Notes: a model not told the origin generated them from the sequence alone. A DNA stretch of 64,000 nucleotides from Coprenecus sp949297365 (GCA_963931055.1 OZ006987.1:1674001-1738000), one strand, 5' to 3'. Shown: positions 18,101 through 26,557, counted from the first letter of the stretch. Program-made: numbers and translations.

Positions 18101-19351
18101 CGCCTGATACCGTCGGAGAAGCTCGGCCGTCCAAGGATAGACGTGGTGGTGCAGACCAGCGGCCAGCTCCGGGATATTGCGGCTTCGCGCCTCTTCCTGA
18201 TAGACAGGGCTGTGCGTATGGCGGCGGAGGCTCAGGACGGGGAGTATGTCAACAATGTGGCCGAGGGTATCCGCGAGACCGAGCGGATCCTCACCGAGAA
18301 GGGTGTGACTCCGGCCGATGCCCGCAGGATGTCCTCCTACAGGGTCTTCGGTGGGGTGAACGGCAACTACGGCACCGGCATTCAGGGCATGGTGACCGCC
18401 TCCGACCGCTGGACCTCCAGCTCGGAGATAGCGCAGGTCTACATGAACAATATGGGAGCCTACTACGGCAGCGAGGAGGGCTGGGAGGAGTTCTCCCGGT
18501 ATGCCTTCGAGGCGGCCCTCTCCCGCACTGACGCCGTGGTGCAGCCCCGCCAGAGCAATACCTGGGGCGCCCTCAGCCTCGACCACGTGTACGAGTTCAT
18601 GGGCGGGCTCAATCTTTCTGTGAAGGAGGTGACCGGCAAGGACCCCGACGCCTATCTGAGCGACTACCGTAACCGCAACCGCGTGAGGATGCAGGAACTC
18701 AAGGAGGCGATAGGGGTGGAGGGCCGCACGACGATATTCAACCCCTCGTACATCGCAGAGAAACTCAATGGCGGAGCTGGAGATGCGGCCGCCATAGCGG
18801 AAACTGTCACCAACACCTTCGGCTGGAACGTGATGAAGCCGGAGGCCGTTGATGACCGGGTGTGGGACGAGATATACGAGGTGTACGTGCAGGATAAATT
18901 TGACCTCGGAGTGCACGAGCATTTCAGGGAGGTCAATCCGGCGGCCCTCGAGGAGGTGACGGCCGTCATGCTCGAGTCGGTCCGCAAGGGCCTCTGGGAC
19001 GCAACGCCGGAGCAGGTGACCGATATCGCGGAGCTGCACACCGGCCTGATAGAGGAGTTCGCACCCTCGTGCTCCGGCTTTGTCTGTGACAATCCGGCCC
19101 TGCAGGACTACATCGCCTCCGCCCTGCCCAAGGCCTCCGCCTCAGAGTACCGCGGGGCTATCCGGCAGATCCGGGAGGCTTCGGTAAGCGACGCTTCGGA
19201 CGGCATGGTGCTCCGCAAGGACCGGCTGCAGAGTGAGACGGAGAAGGAAACCACGCTGGTAAGCAACATAGCCGTGGCGGTGCTGATTATCGCTCTGTTC
19301 ATCGGAGGCGGGCTGCTGATACGCCGCCGCAGGAAGTCCAGCGGCATCTAA
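15155..19351 (+). CDS. hmuS: HmuS, membrane-anchored CobN/BchH-like chelatase
   Basis: A 1,398-residue protein of the CobN/magnesium-chelatase H family, with the core motif MIHFGTHGSLEF (about residues 535-546) and the conserved region through LYTISNVGEG. Unlike soluble CobN it has a membrane segment at each end: residues about 8-30 after a basic start, and about 1366-1388 before the tail RRRRKSSGI. By the positive-inside rule both termini are cytoplasmic and the large domain periplasmic. In hmu operons this protein is thought to act on haem, removing iron or handling the tetrapyrrole; recent work on gut Bacteroides supports haem dechelation. No AAA+ partner (CobS/CobT or BchI/BchD) is present here. 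Third-position GC is high, which creates long antisense frames. Confidence 0.93.
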   Translation: MIQKTAKLITFIVVSVLAVLILWGLWAFMAAPTRVAFLNYQVITLGQISKANDSRMVRLYELTPEEASEAGHYDILLINGMGLRITEEQRAQLQKAADRGLPVLSTMVTNPANDINTVDSTLAPELQAYLSNGGPVNYRNMLAFIRRRIDRKVIAAPQPAPAEEYTVENIYHPSPDGSGGEDKGFRSIAAYNQWLRDNGLWKEDAPRIIVTGQMGDPTDLIASLEATGNVVYPIRSTMPMLRTGQLDSIAPSAVINMAHGRLGDGMVKFLEKSNIPLFSPLNVNSLVSDWEADEMGMAGGFLSQSVVTPEIDGAIRPYVLFGHYEDEDGLQRLEAIPERLDEFTETVNLYLELRRKPESEKKIAIFYYKGAGQNALTAAGMEVVPSLYNFLKALQSAGYNVEGLPSSPEALAALIQSRGAVFGSYAEGAASRFMDEGAPEWVDAPTFARWAQEALPQRLREEVEALNGEFPGPYMSRDGRLALARIELGNVVLLPQPAAGGGQNDFQMVHGTHAAPPYNYIAAYLYARYGFEADAMIHFGTHGSLEFTPKKQVALSQYDWPDRLVGTVPHFYLYTISNVGEGVMAKRRAYATLQSYLTAPFMESNVRGLYRDLSEELSHYEDALYGERPDAARAKDIALRIKGLTIEMGIASDLGLDTLDRGEPYTEEEVMRIGNFAEELASEKVTGRLYVMGEPYLPAQIESTVYAMSTEPVAYGLLGIDRAKGKDVDGVEKQLAVFNRRYVAPAKKIVARLLAQGRPADDRQLCSIAGITPEELARAKEVAASLQAPPDMMSMMAQMAGMQQLRKDSAAGRGMSEMMSAVGRQMMGGRKAQPTQAEKDFARAVTEMEQAVLNVYNYRRALMESPSTEIGSMLNALDGGYTSPSPGGDPVANPNTLPTGRNLFAVNAEATPTRSAWEKGVALVENTLRLYRQRHCDSLPRKVSYTLWSSEFIETEGATIAQIFYMLGVEPVYDSFGRVTDIRLIPSEKLGRPRIDVVVQTSGQLRDIAASRLFLIDRAVRMAAEAQDGEYVNNVAEGIRETERILTEKGVTPADARRMSSYRVFGGVNGNYGTGIQGMVTASDRWTSSSEIAQVYMNNMGAYYGSEEGWEEFSRYAFEAALSRTDAVVQPRQSNTWGALSLDHVYEFMGGLNLSVKEVTGKDPDAYLSDYRNRNRVRMQELKEAIGVEGRTTIFNPSYIAEKLNGGAGDAAAIAETVTNTFGWNVMKPEAVDDRVWDEIYEVYVQDKFDLGVHEHFREVNPAALEEVTAVMLESVRKGLWDATPEQVTDIAELHTGLIEEFAPSCSGFVCDNPALQDYIASALPKASASEYRGAIRQIREASVSDASDGMVLRKDRLQSETEKETTLVSNIAVAVLIIALFIGGGLLIRRRRKSSGI

Positions 19352-19369
19352 ATCATCCGGACTCTGCCT

Positions 19370-20083
19370 ATGTACAGTCTAGTCGTTATACTCATGGTGC
19401 TGGTCTGCTTCAACTTCGTGCTGAAGCAGTCCTGGCACAAATGGTGGTCGGTCCTGGCCCATGCCGCCGCGGCCGCCCTCTTCACCGGTCTGATGTGGCC
19501 GGTGGCAGTGCGTCAGTCCCGCTCCCAGATCGAGGCCTGGCTGGCCAACCCGGACCTGATGCTCGACACCTCGGTGGTCATCACCCTCGAGGTTATCCTC
19601 CAGATCTCCTTCTGCCTGCTGTCGGTGCATCTGCTCAGTTCCGGGAAACTGAAGTCCTCCACCGTCTGGGGCTACCGCATCCTGCGCTGGTTTCCCGGGG
19701 TGCTGATATTCGGGGTGCTGTTCAGTTTCCTGGTCTATCTGATATTTGCCTTCCCGGGTGTATCCTTCCCTTTAGTTGCCTGGAGTGCCGCTGCCGTGGT
19801 CTTCGTGGTGATAGCCGGAGGAGCCTGGCTCATGCGCCTGCTCTTACCCGACAAGGAGAGCCGCCTGGAGATGTTCTTCCTGACCAATGCCCTGACAGGG
19901 ATAGTGGCGGTGATAGCCACCGTCAACGGACAGACGGCCGTGGCCGGGGTGAGCGAGGTGGACTGGAGGGCTCTTGCCGGGGTGCTGGGACTTATTGCCG
20001 CCGGGGTGCTGGCCGGCTCCTTCGTGAGGACGGCCCGGCCTTTCCGAAGATTTTTAAAAATGAACAAAAATTTAAAAAAGTAA
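19370..20083 (+). CDS. hmuT: HmuT-like polytopic membrane protein of the hmu operon
   Basis: A 237-residue protein with six or seven predicted membrane segments (about residues 2-19, 30-48, 68-88, 106-127, 132-153, 165-187, 200-220) and a basic C-terminal tail (RPFRRFLKMNKNLKK). No enzymatic motif is visible. It lies 18 bases after hmuS and 16 before the ExbB-like gene, the position of HmuT in the hmuYRSTUV order of Porphyromonas and Bacteroides. It probably forms a membrane complex with HmuS, HmuU and HmuV. Name assigned from gene order and size. Confidence 0.78.
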   Translation: MYSLVVILMVLVCFNFVLKQSWHKWWSVLAHAAAAALFTGLMWPVAVRQSRSQIEAWLANPDLMLDTSVVITLEVILQISFCLLSVHLLSSGKLKSSTVWGYRILRWFPGVLIFGVLFSFLVYLIFAFPGVSFPLVAWSAAAVVFVVIAGGAWLMRLLLPDKESRLEMFFLTNALTGIVAVIATVNGQTAVAGVSEVDWRALAGVLGLIAAGVLAGSFVRTARPFRRFLKMNKNLKK

Positions 20084-20099
20084 TAAAATATAAAAACGT

Positions 20100-20735
20100 A
20101 TGAACTACATATCTGATGTTCTCTTCTGGATTTCCAACGGACTGCTCGTACCGGTAGTGGTCCTGCTGATCCTGTTTTTCCTCCGGTCGCTGCTGCTGAT
20201 CGGCAATTTCTTCGGACAGTACCTGCAGATACGCAAGGTGGACCGCCTATTCATGACCAAGGTCGAGGCACTGACTCCGGCTACCGTCGGGGAGCTGAGG
20301 GCTTCCCTGCCTGCCAATACCAAGTCCCCGCTGCTGAACTGCCTGGCCGGTATGCTGGACACCACCAGGGACCGGGCGCACCGCCAGCTGCTGCTCTCCG
20401 ACTACGAGATAGCCGCTGACAAGGACCTGGGCACCTCCAAGACCCTCTCGAAGATGGGCCCTATGCTCGGTCTGATGGGTACTCTGATTCCTATGGGTCC
20501 GGCTCTCGTGGGCCTGTCCACCGGCGATATCGGCTCGATGGCCTACAACATGCAGGTGGCCTTCGCCACGACCGTCGTGGGCCTGTTCTCGGCAGCGATA
20601 GGCTTCATCACCCAGCAGGTCAAGCAACGCTGGTACACCCGCGACCTGAACCGCTTAGAGTTCGTGTCGGAGGTGCTGGACGGATGCGCCGGTGTGCAGG
20701 ACGTGGAAACCAGGACAGGGGAGGAAGTGCGATGA
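20100..20735 (+). CDS. hmuU: MotA/TolQ/ExbB-family proton channel protein HmuU
   Basis: A 211-residue protein with three membrane segments in the ExbB layout. The first is at about residues 14-36. After a cytoplasmic loop, the second carries LSKMGPMLGLMGTLIPMGPA (about 116-135) and the third AFATTVVGLFSAAIGF (about 154-169), both typical of ExbB/TolQ. Such proteins form a pentameric proton channel that drives a partner protein. The next gene overlaps the stop by four bases and encodes an ExbD-like subunit. Within this operon the motor may power HmuS or haem movement; that coupling is inferred. Confidence 0.9.
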   Translation: MNYISDVLFWISNGLLVPVVVLLILFFLRSLLLIGNFFGQYLQIRKVDRLFMTKVEALTPATVGELRASLPANTKSPLLNCLAGMLDTTRDRAHRQLLLSDYEIAADKDLGTSKTLSKMGPMLGLMGTLIPMGPALVGLSTGDIGSMAYNMQVAFATTVVGLFSAAIGFITQQVKQRWYTRDLNRLEFVSEVLDGCAGVQDVETRTGEEVR

Positions 20736-21058
20736 AGAGGAGAAGACTGTTGGGTGGGGACGAGGAGAACGACCCGATGAGCGTGGTGGGCAACCTCTTC
20801 GATGTGGCCATGGTCTTCGCCGTGGCCCTTATGGTCGCCCTCGTGACCCGCTACAATATGACCGAGATGCTTTCGCCCGAGGACTTTACGATGGTAAAGA
20901 ACCCCGGCAAGGAGGACATGGAGATCATCGTCAAGCAGGGACAGAACATTGACCGCTACACCCCTTCCGAGGACCAGTCCAAGTCCGGTCAGAAAGGGAA
21001 ACGGGTCGGCATAGCCTACGAGCTGGAGAACGGGGAGATTATCTATGTTCCCGAATAG
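20732..21058 (+). CDS. hmuV: HmuV, DUF2149 protein with ExbD-like membrane helix
   Basis: A 108-residue protein starting at the ATG inside the hmuU stop (ATGA). A short basic N-terminus precedes one membrane helix, GNLFDVAMVFAVALMVALV (about residues 20-38). Its Asp24 sits exactly where ExbD, TolR and MotB carry the proton-carrying Asp. A hydrophilic periplasmic part of about 65 residues follows. The family is DUF2149, regularly linked to hmuU. The 3' end overlaps the convergent bioC by 20 bases. Confidence 0.88.
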   Translation: MKRRRLLGGDEENDPMSVVGNLFDVAMVFAVALMVALVTRYNMTEMLSPEDFTMVKNPGKEDMEIIVKQGQNIDRYTPSEDQSKSGQKGKRVGIAYELENGEIIYVPE

Positions 21059-21860
21059 GATGCCGGGCGATGAGGTAGACAGGGTGGTAGGTGAGTGTGA
21101 CGTTGCCGTCCGGTGTGCCGAAGCGGAGCATGTATTCGTCGGAGAAGCGGGCCAGCCGGGCGGGTGTCCAGGAGGTGCGGGTGATGCCGTTTACTCCCGT
21201 ATGTTTGAGATGCCGCAGTACCTCTATGGCTGAGGGGAAATCCAGCACGATGCTTTCTTCTTCTGCAGTGACAGTCACCAGACCGGCCGAGGACAGCATC
21301 TGCCGTAGCCGCTCCAGTGGCGGATAGTCCAGTCCGCTGCTTGTGATGCTCCTGATCTCGTGGAGGTTGTCGGGGCCGAAGGTGCTCAGGGCCAGTATAC
21401 CGCCCGGAGCGAGCAGGTCATGGCAGCGTCTGATGAACCGTTCGGGATCTTCGAACCATTGCATCACGGAGCACGAAGCGATGAGGCTCTGTCCCCCTGG
21501 CAGATCACAGTGCTCCGCATCTCCACAGACAAATCGTGTCACGCATTCCTGGGGACGGGAAGGTGCTGAGTTATTAGGTGCCGGTCCGTTATAGTCTGTA
21601 GCCAGGATATCTGTCAGGGCTTCGCGGACTTCGGGACAGATGTCGTTGAGGGTCATCCGGGCAGGATGGAAATGCTGCATGAAGAGTCGGGTAAATGTGC
21701 CTGTGCCGCAGCCGATCTCCAGTACGTCGGCCGGCCGGTCGGGCAGCAGTGAGCGGAGCATGGCGCACATCCGCTCCGCTATCAGACGCTGGGCCTGAGC
21801 GTACTCGGCGTAGCTGCGCACCGAGCTGGCGAAACGCCGGCGTATCAGAGTCTTGTCCAT
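21039..21860 (-). CDS. bioC: Malonyl-ACP O-methyltransferase
   Basis: A 273-residue SAM-dependent methyltransferase. The SAM motif VLEIGCGTGTFTRLF lies at about residues 46-60, then the BioC-typical SCSVMQWFEDPERF (about 129-142) and FGPDNLHEI (about 160-168). BioC methylates malonyl-ACP so the fatty acid machinery can build the pimeloyl moiety of biotin. It is the last gene of the bio operon, overlapping bioG by 16 bases, and its end overlaps convergent hmuV by 20 bases. Confidence 0.94.
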   Translation of the reverse strand: MDKTLIRRRFASSVRSYAEYAQAQRLIAERMCAMLRSLLPDRPADVLEIGCGTGTFTRLFMQHFHPARMTLNDICPEVREALTDILATDYNGPAPNNSAPSRPQECVTRFVCGDAEHCDLPGGQSLIASCSVMQWFEDPERFIRRCHDLLAPGGILALSTFGPDNLHEIRSITSSGLDYPPLERLRQMLSSAGLVTVTAEEESIVLDFPSAIEVLRHLKHTGVNGITRTSWTPARLARFSDEYMLRFGTPDGNVTLTYHPVYLIARHPIREHR

Positions 21861-22525
21861 AGCTCATCCTCATACAGCAGCCGCCTGAACAGGCCGGCAT
21901 CGTAGTGTGCTGCATCTGTGTCTGTTATCGGTACGTTCAATTCTTCCCAGGCTTGGTGCTGACCGACGGGCGGGAATATCATGTCCCGGCCTCCTACGAG
22001 GGCCTTGTCCCATTTTAGAGGGCTTGAAATGGTGTTCCTGGCTCTGTCGCCTATGGCGGCAAGCTCGTCGCGCAGCTCCTCCGCACTTCGTTTAAGACCG
22101 CAGGCGAGCAGACTTTCAAGAGTCTCGGACGAGCCGCACATCCTCCGGCGGAATTTGGCCAGAGTCCGCTCGGAAAGGCCGTTGAGGGTACCGTCAAAGA
22201 TGGTCGTAGGGATGCCTCTGCCGTCATCTATGGGAAAGGGTGTGCCGTTCACGGCCAGCCTAGGACCGTTTACCATACCGGCCTCACCCAGTGCCTTGCC
22301 TGCGGCCCATACACCCATGGACCAGGCCAGCAGACTTATCCTGCCGTATCCGTGCAGCAGGTCCGGGTCCAGAGTCATGTCCCGGTAGTCCCACAGCATC
22401 AGTATGTTCCTGCCCGGGCCCGTATCTGAGCCGGAGATGAACATGCCGGGCTCGCTTCCCCAGCCGGAGAAGAACAGCAGCAGCTCGGAACTGCCTGAGT
22501 GATGTCTTAGAAAGGTGTGTCTCAT
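21845..22525 (-). CDS. bioG: BioG-type pimeloyl-ACP methyl ester esterase (DUF452)
   Basis: A 226-residue alpha/beta hydrolase of the DUF452/BioG family. LLLFFSGWGSEPGMF is near the N-terminus, the nucleophile elbow is LLAWSMGVWAAG (Ser about residue 70), and AVNGTPFPIDDGRGIP follows. It removes the methyl ester put on by BioC once the pimeloyl chain is complete, the job done by BioH in E. coli. It sits between bioF (four-base overlap) and bioC (16-base overlap), as expected. Confidence 0.93.
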   Translation of the reverse strand: MRHTFLRHHSGSSELLLFFSGWGSEPGMFISGSDTGPGRNILMLWDYRDMTLDPDLLHGYGRISLLAWSMGVWAAGKALGEAGMVNGPRLAVNGTPFPIDDGRGIPTTIFDGTLNGLSERTLAKFRRRMCGSSETLESLLACGLKRSAEELRDELAAIGDRARNTISSPLKWDKALVGGRDMIFPPVGQHQAWEELNVPITDTDAAHYDAGLFRRLLYEDELWTRL

Positions 22526-23682
22526 ATACTGTCGCAGAGCCGTTCTATGTCACTGTCTGTGAGACCGGCTGTAAGGGAAAAACGCAGTCGGGAAGTGCCT
22601 TCGGGCACTGTCGGCGGCCTTATGGGCAGGACGTAGAAGCCCTTGCGCCGCATGTTCTCGGCTTTGAGGACGGCTTCTGCCGCCGTGCCTGTGATAAGCG
22701 GTACTATATGGCTTTCGGAGGGAGTCCCGAATCCTTTTGCCTGTAAGGCCTGTCTGAATTGTACCGAGTGCCGTTGCAGCCTCTCACGCTGTCCCTTGAA
22801 GCCGGAGAGCCGTTCCATGACGAACAGAGTCCAGGCCATGTTGAGCGGAGGCAGGGCAGTGGTGAAGATAAGGGTGCGCATCCGGTTGACCAGATACTCC
22901 TTGATTACCCGGTCACAGATGACGAATGCTCCTACTGAGGCCAGGGCCTTGCCGAATGTGCCGCACAGCAGGTCTATGTCCGCGATGCAGCCGATCTCCT
23001 CGGCCAGTCCCAGGCCACGCTCTCCGCGTACACCCACGGCGTGGGCCTCGTCCACATAGAGCATAATCTTGTCCCGGCGGCGTTTCAGCTCTGTCAGACG
23101 CTGCAGCGGGGCCGTGTCTCCGTCCATACTGAATATGCTTTCGGTGACTATGATTATCCTGTCGCAGCCGGAGTACTCCTTTTCTATCAGCGTTTCCAGC
23201 TGGCCGTAGTCCTGATGCCGGTAGCGTATGCAGCGGGCTCCGCTCAGGCGGATGCCGTCGATGAGACTGGCGTGTACCAGCTTGTCGGCCAGGATAAGCG
23301 TGTCTTTGCCGCACAGGGCCGGGAGGATGCCTGCGTTCATGTGATAGCCGCTGCTTAGTACCAGAGCCTCTTCCCGTCCATAAAGGGAAGCCAGAGTGTC
23401 CTCAAGGGCACTGAACACCCCGAAATTGCCGGTCAGCAGGCGGGATGAGGACGAGGACAGCGGCAGCTGTTTTCCGGTGTTCCTGAGCCATTCACGGAAC
23501 TCCTTCATCAGAGCGGTGTCGGAGGCCAGCCCGAGATAGTCGTTGGAGGACAGATTGAGCATCCGCTGTCCTCCGCAGAGGATCCAGCGGCCCTCATGCA
23601 GGCCGGACGGCAATGTCCGCAGATTGCCGGAGGCTTTCAGAGCATCCAGTTCCTCCGCATATTTCTCATATATTGCTCTCAT
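22522..23682 (-). CDS. bioF: 8-amino-7-oxononanoate synthase
   Basis: A 386-residue PLP enzyme of the alpha-oxoamine synthase family. It joins pimeloyl-ACP and alanine to give 8-amino-7-oxononanoate. Motifs: SSNDYLGLA (about residues 45-53), SGYHMNAGIL (111-120), YVDEAHAVGVRG (209-220) and GTFGKALASVGAF with the PLP lysine Lys245. It overlaps bioA by four bases upstream and bioG by four downstream. Confidence 0.96.
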   Translation of the reverse strand: MRAIYEKYAEELDALKASGNLRTLPSGLHEGRWILCGGQRMLNLSSNDYLGLASDTALMKEFREWLRNTGKQLPLSSSSSRLLTGNFGVFSALEDTLASLYGREEALVLSSGYHMNAGILPALCGKDTLILADKLVHASLIDGIRLSGARCIRYRHQDYGQLETLIEKEYSGCDRIIIVTESIFSMDGDTAPLQRLTELKRRRDKIMLYVDEAHAVGVRGERGLGLAEEIGCIADIDLLCGTFGKALASVGAFVICDRVIKEYLVNRMRTLIFTTALPPLNMAWTLFVMERLSGFKGQRERLQRHSVQFRQALQAKGFGTPSESHIVPLITGTAAEAVLKAENMRRKGFYVLPIRPPTVPEGTSRLRFSLTAGLTDSDIERLCDSI

Positions 23683-24974
23683 GCCGGTATCTCTTTTACT
23701 ATTTTCAGCATCCTGGAGGTCAGTGCGGACAACTCTCCGGGTTCAATGATGAAGGGCGGCATGGTGTATACCAGCCTTCCGAAGGGCCTGAGCCAGATGC
23801 CTTCCTCTACGAAGCGCCTCTGCATCCAGGCCATGTCCACCGGCTGCTTCATTTCAAGTACTCCTATGGCTCCGAGCACCCTCACGTCCGCTACCGACGG
23901 TATCCGGCGGGCGGGAGCCAGTTCTTCCCTCAGCTGTGCCTCTATCCTGCGCACCTTCTCCTGCCAGCCGCTCTCGAGCAGCAGGCGGGTGGATGCGACG
24001 GCGACGGAGCAGGCCAGCGGATTGCCCATGAAGGTGGGTCCGTGCATGAAGACCCTCGGGTCGTGCGAGGAGATGGTATCCGCCACCAGGTCATTGGCCA
24101 GCACTGCCGAGAAAGTCATGTAGCCTCCGGTGATGGCCTTGCCGATGCACATGATGTCCGGCTCCACCCCGGCATGTTCCCATGCGAAGAGCTTCCCGGT
24201 GCGGCCGAATCCAGTGGCTATCTCGTCGAATATCAGCAGCAGCCCGTGCTTCCGGCAGAGGGCGGCCGCCTCCCTCAGGTACTGGGGATGGTAGAACCGC
24301 ATTCCCCCGGCTCCCTGCACTATCGGTTCGAGGATAAGGGCCGCTATGCCCTTTCCGTGCAGCTCTATGATCTCCCGCAGCGGGTCTATGTCGTGCGGGT
24401 CCCAGCCTCCGTCGAAGCGGCTGTGGGGCGAGGGAGCGAAGTGCCTCACCGGCAGGGCTGTGCCGAAGAGGGAGTGCATCCCGGTGACGGGGTCGCAGAC
24501 CGACATGGCGTTCCAGGTGTCGCCGTGGTAGCCGGTGCGTATGGTTACGAAATTGGTCCTGTCGGGATGTCCGGCGGCCACCTGGTACTGCACGGCCATC
24601 TTCATGGCCACCTCCACGGCCACCGAACCGCTGTCGGCGTAGAAGATGTGGCTCATCGAAGGCGGAGCGATGCTCAGCAGCAGCTTGCCCAGCTCTATGG
24701 CCGGCTCATGGGTCAGTCCTCCGAACATGACGTGGGCCATGCTGTCCAGCTGCCGGCGGACGGCTTCGTTGAGCACCGGATGGTTGTAACCGTGTACGGC
24801 GCACCACCATGAGGACATGCCCTCGATAAGCTCAGTGCCGTCCTCGAGGGTTATCCGGCAGCCCCGTGCGCTGCGTACCTTGTAGGTGGGCAGGGGGTTG
24901 ATGGTGGAGGTATAGGGATGCCACAGATGATCGCGGTCAAATATGTCGAAATTGGGATTCTTCTCAGAGTTCAT
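23679..24974 (-). CDS. bioA: Adenosylmethionine-8-amino-7-oxononanoate aminotransferase
   Basis: A 431-residue class III aminotransferase that makes 7,8-diaminopelargonate using SAM as amino donor. It starts with RDHLWHPYTS, has SSWWCAVHGYNHP (about residue 54), the PLP region LIFDEIATGFGRTGKLFAWE and the lysine motif MCIGKAITGGYMT. It overlaps bioB by 11 bases upstream. In some Bacteroidetes BioA is fused to BioD; there is no fusion here and no bioD beside it. Confidence 0.96.
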   Translation of the reverse strand: MNSEKNPNFDIFDRDHLWHPYTSTINPLPTYKVRSARGCRITLEDGTELIEGMSSWWCAVHGYNHPVLNEAVRRQLDSMAHVMFGGLTHEPAIELGKLLLSIAPPSMSHIFYADSGSVAVEVAMKMAVQYQVAAGHPDRTNFVTIRTGYHGDTWNAMSVCDPVTGMHSLFGTALPVRHFAPSPHSRFDGGWDPHDIDPLREIIELHGKGIAALILEPIVQGAGGMRFYHPQYLREAAALCRKHGLLLIFDEIATGFGRTGKLFAWEHAGVEPDIMCIGKAITGGYMTFSAVLANDLVADTISSHDPRVFMHGPTFMGNPLACSVAVASTRLLLESGWQEKVRRIEAQLREELAPARRIPSVADVRVLGAIGVLEMKQPVDMAWMQRRFVEEGIWLRPFGRLVYTMPPFIIEPGELSALTSRMLKIVKEIPA

Positions 24975-25920
24975 ATCCGGCGGTTTTTATCAGTTCTTTG
25001 TCCTCGGCCACCTTTGAGCCGATGGTGGTCAGCAGGTCTCCGGCGATGGCCGAGTTGATGCCGGTGCGCATGGCCTCCAGCACTGTCTGGCGGGAAAGTC
25101 TGGCCCGTCCTCCGGCGAAGCGCAGGTATGCCCTCGGGTGAATGAACCGGAATATGGCCACCGTGCGCAGCACCTCATCCTCGGAGATGAGCGGTGTGTG
25201 CTCCAGCGGTGTTCCGGGGATGGGTGACAGTATGTTCAGGGGGATGGACTGTACTCGTAACTCTTTGAGAGTAAATGCGAACTCAACCCTTTGAGCCACA
25301 GTCTCGCCCATACCGATGATGCCACCGGAGCAGATATCCATCCCTACGCGGAGGGCGGCTTCAAGAGTTTCGATTTTCTGCTGCTGGGTGTGGGTTGAGC
25401 ACAGTGAGGGGAAATAGGACGGGGCGGTCTCCAGGTTACAGTGGTATCTGGTTACTCCGGCCTCGTATAGTTTGCGCAGGCTCTCCTCGGAGAGCAGTCC
25501 CAGGGACGCGCAGACGCGGATGCCGCTGTTGGCACGTATATGGCGTACACGGGCGCATACCTCGTCCACTTCCCGGTCGGAAAGTCTGCGGCCGCTGGTC
25601 ACCAGTGAGAAGCGGCCTATGCCGGAGGCTTCGTTGACCCGGGCGTGGCGCAGGCATTCTTCCTCTGACACCAGAGGGTAGATTTCCGAACCTGTATGAT
25701 AGTGGGCGGACTGGGCGCACCACTTGCAGTCTTCGGGGCAGCGGCCCGACTTGGCATTGATGATCGAACACAGGTCGAACCGCCTGGGTGCGCACTGCGC
25801 TGTAATCTCCTGTGCAACATCCAGCAGCGGCCTCAGTTCCGCCTTCTCAGCCAGCCACAACGCTTCTTCCGGGCATATCTCCTGTCCGGACTGTATCTTT
25901 TCTTTCAGACTTTCCAGCAT
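24964..25920 (-). CDS. bioB: Biotin synthase
   Basis: A 318-residue radical SAM enzyme that inserts sulfur into dethiobiotin. The [4Fe-4S] motif CPEDCKWC gives Cys61, Cys65 and Cys68, with the BioB-typical AQSAHYHTGSEIYPLV following. Later come YHCNLETAPS and CSGGIIGMGE. It is the first biotin gene, 11 bases after purN, so purN and the bio genes are probably one transcript. Confidence 0.96.
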   Translation of the reverse strand: MLESLKEKIQSGQEICPEEALWLAEKAELRPLLDVAQEITAQCAPRRFDLCSIINAKSGRCPEDCKWCAQSAHYHTGSEIYPLVSEEECLRHARVNEASGIGRFSLVTSGRRLSDREVDEVCARVRHIRANSGIRVCASLGLLSEESLRKLYEAGVTRYHCNLETAPSYFPSLCSTHTQQQKIETLEAALRVGMDICSGGIIGMGETVAQRVEFAFTLKELRVQSIPLNILSPIPGTPLEHTPLISEDEVLRTVAIFRFIHPRAYLRFAGGRARLSRQTVLEAMRTGINSAIAGDLLTTIGSKVAEDKELIKTAGYEL

Positions 25921-25931
25921 CAGATCTGATT

Positions 25932-26534
25932 TCAGAGTTGTGAGATGTATCCTTCAATAACCTCAGGGTAGGCACGCTCTAGTTCGTGAACTTTGGCGAA
26001 TAGCGTCTCCGGGGTGTCTTCCGGGGTGACGGTGCAGCGGGCCTGATAAATGGTCTTCCCGTGATCGTACTGATTGTCCACTACGTGAATAGTTATGCCC
26101 GACTCTTTCTCGCCGGCCGCGATGACCGCCTGGTGTACGTGATCACCGTACATGCCTTTGCCTCCGTATGAAGGCAGCAGGGCGGGATGGATGTTGAGTA
26201 TCCGTTCCGGCCATTCCGCGATAAGGTATTCGGGGACTTTCAGCAGGAATCCGGCCAGGATGATGAAGTCGGTCCCGAGCTCGTGGAGGACATCGGTAAG
26301 TTTCCGGCTCTCTTCTTTATATATTAAAGTGTTGTTGCGGAATTCCGAAGCGGTGAAAGTATAGTGCGGCACTCCCAGCCTTTCAGCTCTGGTGAGTACG
26401 AAAGCGTCCTTGCGGTTGCAGAGAACGGCTGTGACGCGGTAAGTTTTACGATTCTGTGCCCAGTTTATGATATTTTCGGCGTTAGAGCCTGATCCTGAAG
26501 CGAATATGACGATATTGGGAACGCTTTTCTCCAT
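25932..26534 (-). CDS. purN: Phosphoribosylglycinamide formyltransferase
   Basis: A 200-residue GART enzyme that transfers a formyl group from 10-formyltetrahydrofolate to GAR, the third step of purine synthesis. Visible are the N-terminal VIFASGSGSNAENI, the catalytic stretch ILNIHPALLPSYGGKGMYG with the NIHP Asn and His, and ESGITIHVVDNQYDHG with the conserved Asp. It heads the minus-strand run that continues into bioB. Confidence 0.96.
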   Translation of the reverse strand: MEKSVPNIVIFASGSGSNAENIINWAQNRKTYRVTAVLCNRKDAFVLTRAERLGVPHYTFTASEFRNNTLIYKEESRKLTDVLHELGTDFIILAGFLLKVPEYLIAEWPERILNIHPALLPSYGGKGMYGDHVHQAVIAAGEKESGITIHVVDNQYDHGKTIYQARCTVTPEDTPETLFAKVHELERAYPEVIEGYISQL

Positions 26535-26557
26535 CGGGTTTTATTATTGGATTCTTG

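Noticed and set aside
17306..19039. 577-codon open frame antisense to hmuS
   Set aside because: hmuS is a full-length recognised protein; the antisense frame is a by-product of its strong GC bias at third positions and has no family likeness.
23613..24812. 399-codon frame antisense to bioA
   Set aside because: bioA is complete and conserved; the opposite frame is a shadow.
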